11,948 bases of DNA, taken from positions 1 through 11,948 of the forward strand of contig CAKPQL010000023.1 in NCBI GenBank assembly GCA_934178555.1. Direction: 5' to 3'. Position 1 is the first letter of the stretch; each line of letters starts with the position of its first letter. Made by a program: the position numbers and the translations under genes. Below the pieces are notes generated by a model. The model saw nothing but the letters and a program-made list of their open reading frames with translations. It ran no database searches and was not told where the DNA came from. The DNA comes from an uncultured Clostridia bacterium (GTDB lineage Bacteria; Bacillota; Clostridia; TANB77; CAG-508). Shown here one piece after another: positions 7,068-11,948 of this stretch.

Positions 7068-7289
7068 TTATTGTCTTGCATCCGATTCATTAAGAAATAT
7101 AGAAATGCCAATCTCTTTTGTAGAGACATCTTTTCCTTACAAAACAGCATCAAAGGTTTTGGTTTCTTCATCAACCTGCAAAATTTTAGCTTCAGCTTCA
7201 AAAGCTTGCGAGCCATTGTTCGTTCCCCAGTAATCAACCAGATATACTGTTTGATTTACTTTGAAATCTCGTTTACATTCTTTTGACAT
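7068..7289 (-). pseudogene. Small gene downstream of the HD gene, split by an in-frame TAA
   Basis: ATG 7289 follows a strong GAGGAGG ribosome site and opens a 50-codon frame starting MSKECKRDFKVNQTVYLVDY and ending at TAA 7137-7139. The same frame continues without further stop for 22 codons (GKDVSTKEIGISIFLNESDARQ) to TAA 7068-7070, just before the terminator. I infer an original protein of about 73 residues interrupted by one nonsense mutation; a genuine 50-residue protein is the alternative. The family is not recognised; the start looks like a small beta-barrel. It begins 14 bases after the HD gene and is co-transcribed with it. Confidence 0.6.
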
Positions 7290-7303
7290 AAGAAAACCTC
7301 CTC

Positions 7304-7969
7304 TTAAAAAATGTCGCTTTCCTGAGTATTGTGTTCGTTTGCGAAATCCAGTATTTGAGCAAATACTTCATCATCAGCATAAATGCTTTTATCCCATTCA
7401 TACCAGATATCAAAAGCAGTTTTTGCGCCATCTGCTACCATTTGCTGAGCTTTGGCATTTTTAAACACAACATTGTTATCCTGGTCATCTAAAGAATGAT
7501 GACATCCCATATCTTGATATACTTTCGACTGAAGGTCGGCCTCTAATTTATCACAATGATATGCGAATATTGCTTCTCTGGTTTTTCTTTCGTCAAACTC
7601 AGATAACAAAGAAATAAGCTCATCTTTCTTTACCAAATCACCAATAACTTTGATGATTGCTTCATGCTCAATTCTCAACTTTTCTTCTTTTGAAACATTG
7701 TCAAACGGAGTAATGTCTCCGATAACAACTTCGCCCAATTCATGAATTACCAACATCTTTATGACTTTATTCAAGTCAATATGACATTCGAACTCTGAAT
7801 CTAAGCTTATTGCTAAAATACATGTACCATATACATGTTCAGCAATGCTTTCTACTCGTTCTTTGCTTACATTCCAATGTTTTTCATCCCAGCCACTTCT
7901 GATTTTATATTTCAGCTGAGTAGCTAAGAGATAAAATCTCATTGCATTTTTTAATTTGGTTTCTTTCAT
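7304..7969 (-). CDS. HD-domain protein, YfbR/HDDC2-like nucleotidase
   Basis: Predicted 221-residue cytoplasmic metal-dependent phosphohydrolase, probably acting on (deoxy)nucleoside monophosphates as in the YfbR/HDDC2 group. The metal-binding pattern is visible: His45 in SIAEHVYGT, His76-Glu77 in VIHELGEVVIGDITP, and Asp140 in YHCDKLEAD. HE replaces the classical HD pair, while the following GDITP motif is as in the family. GGAGGAC lies just before ATG 7969. A clear promoter at 8054-8082 drives it together with the small gene at 7068-7289. Base composition is visibly less AT-rich than in the flanking genes, which fits a cargo gene acquired with an element. The physiological substrate cannot be told from sequence. 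Confidence 0.8.
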   Translation of the reverse strand: MKETKLKNAMRFYLLATQLKYKIRSGWDEKHWNVSKERVESIAEHVYGTCILAISLDSEFECHIDLNKVIKMLVIHELGEVVIGDITPFDNVSKEEKLRIEHEAIIKVIGDLVKKDELISLLSEFDERKTREAIFAYHCDKLEADLQSKVYQDMGCHHSLDDQDNNVVFKNAKAQQMVADGAKTAFDIWYEWDKSIYADDEVFAQILDFANEHNTQESDIF

Positions 7970-8053
7970 ATGTGTCCTCCTTCAATAATTATTGTGTTGC
8001 CTGTGGTTTTATATGTGAACTCCCCAAGGAGATTACAAAAGATTAACATAAAA

Positions 8054-8082
8054 ATTATATCACAGATGTATTAAACTGTCTA
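8054..8082 (-). promoter_or_regulatory. Promoter of the HD gene
   Basis: On the minus strand, TAGACA (8077-8082), a 17-base spacer and perfect TATAAT (8054-8059). The leader of about 80 bases to ATG 7969 holds only a small CTCC/GGAG hairpin (near 8020-8031). Confidence 0.75.
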
Positions 8083-8112
8083 TAATTATGCAATATTTTA
8101 AACCTATATATG

Positions 8113-8143
8113 TGAAGGTTAGTCAATCATATGTCACACTTTT
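8113..8143 (-). repeat. IS terminal repeat, copy A
   Basis: 31 bases from TGAAGGTTAG to CACACTTTT, identical to 10882-10912 and 11872-11902, and matching the reverse complement of 49-74 with two differences. It lies 25 bases beyond the transposase stop. Read outward it contains TTGACT, a potential -35 box. Confidence 0.9.
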
Positions 8144-8168
8144 TTGAAAAATATATAGTTTGAGTACT

Positions 8169-9146
8169 CTATATTGCTATAACCAATTCTCCTTGACTTT
8201 TGTATTTGTTTAGGAACTCCTTGGGGCTAAGCCATCCTAATGGTCTCATTGGAAAATTGTTATATTCTTTTCTCCAGTCTTTCCATCTGTTCCTTAAATC
8301 TTCTAAACTGTAAAATACTCTTTTGTAATAAATCCTTTCTTGATCCTTTCTATGACTTCTTTCAACTCTTCCATTTTGCTTTGGTGTGTGTGGTTTTATT
8401 ACTGTATATTCTATCCCTAGTTTTTCTAATGTATTTTCAAACATCGTTTTTTTATCTTTATTAAATGCATTCCAACTTAATCTATTTGTAAACTCAAATC
8501 CATTATCTGTTTGTATTGTCTTTATTTCTATATCATATTGTTTTTTAAAATACTTTACCAACCTCTTTGCAAATTCACTCGATGAATATGTATTATGCTC
8601 GTTTGTAAACCAGGTATATCTTATTCTTGTAAATTCATCTATTCCTGTATATTGATAATATTTCTCTCCTAATTCTTGTAACTCTAAACTTAAACATTTT
8701 GTTGGCACATTTTTTACATCTACTTGTACTTTATCACCTGGAAATGTTCCAGTTACCCATTCTGCTGGTTCACTTTCTTTTTTCTTGCTTGGACACTTCT
8801 CATATATTCCTAATCTTTGTAATACATGATACAACCCTTGTATTGTTCTTCTATATCCTGTTTCCTGTAATTTTACCCATAATACTACTAATTCTGTATC
8901 TTTATTATTGTTTTTATAGTTCTTTATCATTTTTATTTCTTCTTCTGTATGCTGATTCGGATGATATCTAGGACTTCTGGATTTATCTTTTAAACTATTT
9001 AGGCTTCCATCATATCTATCTCTCCATCTATATATTGTTCTTCTGCATTCTCCAAATTTAATTGCTGCTTTTGTTACTCCATATTTATATGAAAATTTTA
9101 TTACAGACTCTTTATATTTTAATTTTTGTGTGATATTATTTCCCAT
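8169..9146 (-). CDS. IS481-family DDE transposase
   Basis: Predicted 325-residue transposase that cuts and joins the IS ends. An N-terminal helix-turn-helix (about 12-45, with GVTKAAIKFGECRRTIYRW) binds DNA. The integrase-core (RNase H-like) domain runs from about 130 to 290. The catalytic triad is complete: Asp143 in GDKVQVDVK, Asp214 in IQTDNGFEF, and Glu262 in QNGRVERSH. The C-terminus has the family's RPLGWLSPKEFLNKY. Length is normal and the frame is uninterrupted, so it may be active. ATG 9146 follows AAAGGAG on the minus strand. Confidence 0.93.
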   Translation of the reverse strand: MGNNITQKLKYKESVIKFSYKYGVTKAAIKFGECRRTIYRWRDRYDGSLNSLKDKSRSPRYHPNQHTEEEIKMIKNYKNNNKDTELVVLWVKLQETGYRRTIQGLYHVLQRLGIYEKCPSKKKESEPAEWVTGTFPGDKVQVDVKNVPTKCLSLELQELGEKYYQYTGIDEFTRIRYTWFTNEHNTYSSSEFAKRLVKYFKKQYDIEIKTIQTDNGFEFTNRLSWNAFNKDKKTMFENTLEKLGIEYTVIKPHTPKQNGRVERSHRKDQERIYYKRVFYSLEDLRNRWKDWRKEYNNFPMRPLGWLSPKEFLNKYKSQGELVIAI

Positions 9147-9221
9147 AAGAGAACACTCCTTTGATAATATTGTTTGTTTGTGGTTATTTAAACAATATCA
9201 TATTGAGTTGTTCGTACTACA

Positions 9222-9443
9222 TATGCAAAAAATGTTAAAGAAGTTGATGGTCTTTTAATTTATAGAAGAACATATCAAAAAAGATTAATGGAATTAAGTA
9301 GAAATCCTAATGCTACAGAAAAAGATAGAAAAGAATTTGATAACTGGAAAAAGTCTGCACAAGCTACGATTAAAGACTTCAAAAAAGAAAAAATTACTGA
9401 AGAACAATTAAAAGTTTGGATGGAGGAAAATAAAGATAAATAA
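9222..9443 (+). pseudogene. 3' part of an unrecognised gene interrupted by the IS
   Basis: An open frame of 73 codons starts at the IS junction (YAKNVKEVDGLLIY) and ends at TAA 9441. It is Lys/Glu-rich and helical, with TYQKRLMELSRNP and EEQLKVWMEENKDK. Across the IS the frame continues leftward to an ATG at 8088 (MQYFKPI), but that ATG has no ribosome site, so the original 5' end is uncertain. I do not recognise the family. It ends 16 bases before fic, so the two were probably one transcript, and the IS may have cut fic off from its native promoter. Confidence 0.65.
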
Positions 9444-9459
9444 ATTAGGAGGTTTTGTT

Positions 9460-10452
9460 ATGGAAAATTACCCACCATATACTATTACTGATAAAATGTT
9501 AAACTATGTTTCTGAGATTATGAAAAAAGTTGGTGAAGCAAATTATTTTGAAAGTTTAAATAGATATCCAGAATTAAGAAGAAAAACAAGAATTAAATCA
9601 ATACAATCTTCTTTAGCAATTGAAAATAACCAATTATCATTATTTCAAGTAGAAGATGTTATTAATGGAAAGCCAGTAATTGGAGAGCAAAAAGATATAC
9701 AAGAAGTAAAAAATGCTTATGCAGCATATGAACAAATTGATAAAGTAAATCCTTATTCTATAGAAGATTTGAAGAAAATACACGGAATATTAACTTTTTT
9801 AATTGAAGAAGATGCAGGTAAATTTAGAAATCATGGAGAATGTGTTCGTGATGGCGATAGAATAATATTTGTAGCACCACCACAGAATATGTTAAATCCT
9901 TTAATGAATCAATTATTTGATTGGATGAAAAAATCTAAAGAAACTGTAAATCCATTAATACTTTCTTGTATATTCCATTACGAATTTGTTTTTATACATC
10001 CTTTTCACGATGGAAATGGAAGAACAGCAAGATTATGGCAAACAGCAATTTTATCACATTGGGAAAAAGCATTTACTTATTTACCTATTGAAAGTATGAT
10101 AAAGAAAAATCAAGAAGAATATTATACTGCCATTCAAAATTGCAATAATGCTGGAAATTCAAATGAGTTTATAGAATTTATGCTAAAAATCATAAGTGAA
10201 ACTATTGATGAAATGATGAATTCAAAAGAAATGAAAGATAAATCTCATTTACTTCTTTCTGAAAACGAATCTAAAGTTTTAGAATGTATAAAAAGAAATG
10301 TTATTATTGGAGCAAAAGATATTATTGAACAAACCGAACTATCTGATAGTACAGTTAGAAGAATATTAAGAAAATTTCTTCAAGATGAAAAAATTGAAAC
10401 TACTGACGATAATGAAAAATCACCAAATAAAAAGTATAAGATGACAGAGTAA
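9460..10452 (+). CDS. Fic-domain protein adenylyltransferase with N-terminal autoinhibitory helix and C-terminal winged helix
   Basis: Predicted 330-residue cytoplasmic enzyme of the Fic family, which transfers AMP from ATP to hydroxyl groups of target proteins. The Fic motif HPFHDGNGRTAR is complete at 180-191, with catalytic His180. The inhibitory motif (S/T)xxxE(G/N) is present as S51-LAI-E55-N56 upstream of the Fic core, so this is a class II, self-inhibited enzyme that needs no separate antitoxin. Residues about 265-325 form a winged helix (ELSDSTVRRILRKFL), suggesting DNA binding or autoregulation. The start follows AGGAGG. The protein ends KYKMTE within an 11-bp tandem repeat. It lies 16 bases after the IS-truncated fragment. 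The target protein cannot be deduced. Confidence 0.93.
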   Translation: MENYPPYTITDKMLNYVSEIMKKVGEANYFESLNRYPELRRKTRIKSIQSSLAIENNQLSLFQVEDVINGKPVIGEQKDIQEVKNAYAAYEQIDKVNPYSIEDLKKIHGILTFLIEEDAGKFRNHGECVRDGDRIIFVAPPQNMLNPLMNQLFDWMKKSKETVNPLILSCIFHYEFVFIHPFHDGNGRTARLWQTAILSHWEKAFTYLPIESMIKKNQEEYYTAIQNCNNAGNSNEFIEFMLKIISETIDEMMNSKEMKDKSHLLLSENESKVLECIKRNVIIGAKDIIEQTELSDSTVRRILRKFLQDEKIETTDDNEKSPNKKYKMTE

Positions 10453-10473
10453 TGACAGAGTAATGACAGAGTT
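10441..10473 (+). repeat. Three 11-bp tandem repeats over the fic stop codon
   Basis: ATGACAGAGTA at 10441-10451 and 10452-10462, then ATGACAGAGTT at 10463-10473. The first unit supplies the last codons (Met-Thr-Glu), and the stop TAA (10450-10452) spans the first unit boundary. The unit length is not a multiple of three. Confidence 0.95.
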
Positions 10474-10496
10474 GAAAAATTTTATTAATAAAACAT

Positions 10497-10535
10497 AAAA
10501 ACAGCCAAAGACTAAAAAAATCTTTAGCTGTTTTT
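10497..10535. terminator. Intrinsic terminator after fic
   Basis: AAAACAGC-c-AAAGA pairs with TCTTT-a-GCTGTTTT, followed by T-runs, about 45 bases after the fic stop. The mirrored A-run lets it also end leftward transcripts from the 42-codon gene at 10573-10701. Confidence 0.85.
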
Positions 10536-10572
10536 GATTTAAGCAAAAATAAAAAGCAGTAAAAATTATTTA

Positions 10573-10701
10573 CTACTTTTTATCTTTAACCCATATACGA
10601 AAAGCTTTTAAACCTTTATCTCTGGCATAAATTTTTTCGCCAGTTTTTGGATTAGTAATCCAAGTTCTAAATATATAATGCCCTTTTTCTTTAATATTCA
10701 T
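10573..10701 (-). CDS. Small 42-residue mobile-element protein
   Basis: ATG 10701 has a very strong GGAGGTGG ribosome site six bases upstream. The product begins MNIKEKGHYIFRTWI and has the pattern TNPKTGEKIYARDKGLKAF, ending in a basic KDKK tail. It resembles short basic proteins of unassigned function found in Clostridia conjugative elements (YxFRxWI...IYARxxGLKAF); this is from memory of the pattern, not a search. Its transcript appears to start at the promoter at 10847-10875 and would have to pass two intrinsic terminators before reaching it. Confidence 0.72.
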   Translation of the reverse strand: MNIKEKGHYIFRTWITNPKTGEKIYARDKGLKAFRIWVKDKK

Positions 10702-10736
10702 AAATTTCCACCTCCGTTCTTTTGAAAAAATTGCAC

Positions 10737-10779
10737 AAAAAAAGCGCTTAGACTAGAAAAATCTAGTATAAACGCTTTT
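10737..10779 (-). terminator. Leader terminator 2 upstream of the 42-codon gene
   Basis: Stem AAAAGCG-TTA-ACTAGA against TCTAGT-TAA-CGCTTTT with two mismatches, five-base loop, followed on the minus strand by seven T (10737-10743). It lies 36 bases before ATG 10701, in the 5' leader. Confidence 0.8.
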
Positions 10780-10788
10780 GAAAGGCAT

Positions 10789-10823
10789 AAAAAAACAGAC
10801 TACACTGATTGTAATCTGTTTTT
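10789..10823 (-). terminator. Leader terminator 1 upstream of the 42-codon gene
   Basis: AAAAACAGACTACA pairs with TGTAATCTGTTTTT with one mismatch; seven T follow on the minus strand. It ends only nine bases before the next hairpin begins. A small GGGG/CCCC hairpin (10824-10840) lies on its upstream side, at the expected transcript 5' end. Confidence 0.8.
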
Positions 10824-10846
10824 GGGGTACAAAAATCCCCACAACA

Positions 10847-10875
10847 AATATACTATGTTTTTTAGATAAAGTCAA
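10847..10875 (-). promoter_or_regulatory. Promoter reading into the double-terminator leader
   Basis: On the minus strand, TTGACT (10870-10875), a 17-base spacer and TATATT (10847-10852). The expected start is near 10840, at the GGGG/CCCC hairpin. It begins six bases from the tip of IS end B. Confidence 0.7.
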
Positions 10876-10881
10876 GTTAAA

Positions 10882-10958
10882 TGAAGGTTAGTCAATCATA
10901 TGTCACACTTTTATTAACAATATATTATATATTGTTCACAACGATTCATCTTAACTTT
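10882..10958 (-). mobile_element. Solo IS481-type end, copy B
   Basis: 77 bases from TGAAGGTTAG to TTAACTTT, identical to 11872-11948; the first 31 also match the intact IS at 8113. Interior bases differ from that IS, so it comes from a related but distinct element. No transposase gene follows: the mob remnant terminator starts nine bases later, so this is a truncated IS end or a short non-autonomous derivative. Confidence 0.8.
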
Positions 10959-10966
10959 TAAAATTT

Positions 10967-11003
10967 GGGCAAGTTTTAAACAACTTGCCCTTAACATTTT
11001 TTT
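10967..11003. terminator. Intrinsic terminator next to the mob tail
   Basis: GGGCAAGTT (10967-10975) pairs exactly with AACTTGCCC (10982-10990) over a six-base loop. The T-run is stronger on the plus strand (up to 11003); on the minus strand it directly follows the mob stop codon with a weak AAATTTT tail. Confidence 0.75.
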
Positions 11004-11083
11004 CTTTCTAAATCACATTCTTTTTCTCTTTCTTCGTGTTCCAATTGTTTTACAGGATTAATAATTGATAGTTCTATCAAATA
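10991..11083 (-). pseudogene. C-terminal tail of a second MobV-like relaxase gene
   Basis: The minus-strand frame ends at TAA 10991-10993 and is open back to a TAG at 11084-11086, without a start. It encodes NPVKQLEHEEREKECDLERK, a charged helix typical of the extreme C-terminus of MobV/Pre proteins. Its NPVKQLE aligns with DPDKEIE at the mob break in the 5477-6352 chimera but differs from it, so the two come from different mob copies. Everything upstream of this tail is missing. Confidence 0.5.
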
Positions 11084-11134
11084 CTACCTTTATTTATTAT
11101 TAATCTTATTCTGAGTATTAGAAAGAATGTATAA

Positions 11135-11203
11135 ATGGAATATGAAGATATGTTTGAAGAATATTTAGAAAATATTGTTGAAATTTTGAAAAATAAAATG
11201 AGT
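11135..11203 (+). pseudogene. Truncated second copy of the small mobile-element gene
   Basis: ATG 11135 starts MEYEDMFEEYLENI, the same N-terminus as the gene at 6359-6682. Over 36 bases (11138-11173 against 6383-6418) 33 are identical. Similarity fades after about 11175, and the frame then runs into the terminator of the opposite gene and through its antisense. This copy keeps what looks like the native ATG, and it too lies head to head with a mob fragment. Confidence 0.6.
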
Positions 11204-11236
11204 GGGGGAAATTCCACCCACCCACTCGCTCATTTT
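11195..11236 (-). terminator. Intrinsic terminator of the two-TM protein gene
   Basis: AAAATGAG (11195-11202) pairs with CTCATTTT (11229-11236), with GTGGG/CCCAC pairing inside. On the minus strand the stem follows the stop at 11235 and is followed by ATTTTTC. Confidence 0.75.
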
Positions 11237-11729
11237 AACCTAATGACATATCTTGTGCAATTGTGCCTGGAGGAACATAGAATACATATTCATATGTCTT
11301 AGCTCCAATAGCAAGTGTCCAAAATGATTTCTTGCCATACCTTACATAAGTAACTAATTTAGCATCAGTATAGCTATCGTCTTCGACTATTGTGACATTA
11401 CTGCTTGAAAGAGTAATGCTCTTATAGGCTTTTGAAGAATTAGAAGTATATGGAGAATCAACTTCCACATAGTAAGTATACGAATTAATACCTGAAATAG
11501 ATATATAAGTACCTCCTAATACAGTATCATCTCTTAAACTTACAAGTTCAGTGGTTGAAAATATTTGAGATTCTCCATAGCCACTCACGGGCAGATAGAT
11601 TCCGAAAACAATAGCAAGGACCCCCAGCAGAGCAGGAATAAATAATAGTAAGCTGTAAGGGGGGGATATACGCCGTATAAGCCAAATTGACAATACGACT
11701 GCTAAAAATCCAGCTAAAATAAGTCCCAT
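11235..11729 (-). CDS. Unrecognised membrane protein with two N-terminal transmembrane segments
   Basis: Predicted 164-residue protein. Two hydrophobic segments (about 2-17 and 27-47) are joined by a short RRISPP loop. By the positive-inside rule that loop is cytoplasmic, so the C-terminal domain (about 50-164) would be outside. That domain is rich in Ser, Thr, Tyr and Val, beta-like, with GGTYISISGINSYTYYVEV and a C-terminal YVRYGKKSFWTLAIG followed by YEYVFYVPPGT. It has no catalytic motif I recognise, and I do not know the family. ATG 11729 follows AAGGAGG. It has its own promoter and terminator, and base composition is richer in G+C than its surroundings, so it is probably a transferred cargo gene. 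Confidence 0.82.
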   Translation of the reverse strand: MGLILAGFLAVVLSIWLIRRISPPYSLLLFIPALLGVLAIVFGIYLPVSGYGESQIFSTTELVSLRDDTVLGGTYISISGINSYTYYVEVDSPYTSNSSKAYKSITLSSSNVTIVEDDSYTDAKLVTYVRYGKKSFWTLAIGAKTYEYVFYVPPGTIAQDMSLG

Positions 11730-11812
11730 AAATTTTCCTCCTTAAAAAATTATTTTTATAAAAATGCCTATATATCAACCTGTAAAACAGGATAAAAAAA
11801 TTAAGTAATATA

Positions 11813-11841
11813 AGTATATCATGCTTGCATAACTTTTGCAA
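11813..11841 (-). promoter_or_regulatory. Promoter of the two-TM protein gene
   Basis: On the minus strand, TTGCAA (11836-11841), a 17-base spacer and TATACT (11813-11818). The leader of about 75 bases holds a short CCTGT/ACAGG hairpin (near 11780-11791). Confidence 0.7.
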
Positions 11842-11871
11842 CAGTCACTTATAGGGTTATCATATCATAAG

Positions 11872-11948
11872 TGAAGGTTAGTCAATCATATGTCACACTT
11901 TTATTAACAATATATTATATATTGTTCACAACGATTCATCTTAACTTT
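11872..11948 (-). mobile_element. IS481-type end, copy C, cut by the window edge
   Basis: Identical to 10882-10958 over all 77 visible bases, same orientation, and still matching at the last base. Its tip faces left, so the body of the element, and perhaps a full transposase gene, should lie beyond the window. Confidence 0.82.

Larger units (their letters stand above)
8113..9221 (-). mobile_element. Complete IS481-family insertion sequence, about 1.1 kb
   Basis: One transposase gene fills the element. The left tip TGAAGGTTAG (8113) is shared with the ends at 10882 and 11872. The right tip is proposed at 9221, where the minus strand reads TGTAGTACGAAC. The two tips share only a short imperfect similarity, so the right boundary rests mainly on the flanks: TATG occurs at 8109-8112 and again at 9222-9225 (ATATG if one base is shared), a plausible target duplication. 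Removing the element and one TATG joins the flanks into a continuous frame that runs into the 9222-9443 fragment. Confidence 0.78.

Noticed and set aside
7010..7237. Minus-strand 75-codon frame and overlapping plus-strand frames at 7071-7286 and 7261-7464
   Set aside because: The frame with the strong ribosome site is 7289 leftward; these others are out of frame with it or antisense to it and to the HD gene.
8240..8971. Three plus-strand frames inside the IS
   Set aside because: All are antisense to an intact DDE transposase and rich in Phe/Leu, as expected for shadows of AT-rich genes.
9460..10452. Fic as toxin with a separate antitoxin gene
   Set aside because: The inhibitory S-LAI-EN motif is within the same protein, and the upstream fragment at 9222-9443 lacks such a motif.
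10441..10958. CRISPR array
   Set aside because: The 11-bp tandem units have no spacers, and the hairpins nearby are different sequences; there are no cas genes.
11548..11841. 97-codon minus-strand frame overlapping the two-TM gene
   Set aside because: It runs through the promoter and the leader and is out of frame with the gene that has AAGGAGG and a coherent membrane topology.

Overview
The window is AT-rich DNA from a Gram-positive anaerobe, most likely a gut or rumen member of the Clostridia. Support comes from strong AGGAGG-type ribosome sites, sigma-A promoters of the TTGACA/TATAAT kind, a secreted family 9 glycoside hydrolase with a C-terminal dockerin, and debris of conjugative and mobilizable elements typical of Clostridia.

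Region 1 (1-5422) is the chromosomal core, preceded by an IS relic. Positions 1-74 are the terminal end of a diverged IS481-type element, and a good promoter (100-128) follows it. Then come a GH9 endoglucanase with signal peptide and dockerin (182-2077) and a two-way terminator. On the opposite strand lies the operon lemA - htpX - tandem GGDEF protein, read leftward from a promoter at 5158-5186. A strong 13-bp hairpin sits between lemA and htpX. tRNA-Leu(UAA) is divergent from lemA and has its own promoter and terminator.

Region 2 (5423-7017) is the wreck of an integrative element next to tRNA-Leu, a usual integration target. One reading frame joins the C-terminal part of a MobV-like relaxase to the catalytic half of a tyrosine recombinase that lacks its first catalytic Arg. 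It is followed by a small mobile-element protein gene with a damaged 5' end, a structured oriT-like intergenic region, and only the last ~75 codons of a second relaxase.

Region 3 (7018-10535) is cargo. It holds an HD-domain nucleotidase-like gene with its own promoter, followed by a small gene carrying an in-frame stop. Next is a complete IS481-family insertion sequence (8113-9221, candidate TATG target duplication) that splits an unrecognised gene, whose 3' part precedes a Fic-domain adenylyltransferase. Three 11-bp tandem repeats overlap the fic stop codon.

Region 4 (10536-11948) is more element debris. A promoter is followed by two tandem intrinsic terminators and then a 42-codon gene, which looks like an attenuated leader or small RNA. 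Beyond it are a solo IS end, the C-terminal tail of a second MobV-like gene, a truncated second copy of the small mobile-element gene, and an unrecognised two-TM membrane protein with its own promoter. The window closes in a further IS end identical to the solo one over all 77 visible bases.

The overall picture is a housekeeping block bordered by a tRNA-associated integration hotspot in which at least two mobilizable elements and several IS481-type elements have inserted, recombined and decayed. The intact cargo genes are the HD protein, the Fic protein and the two-TM protein.
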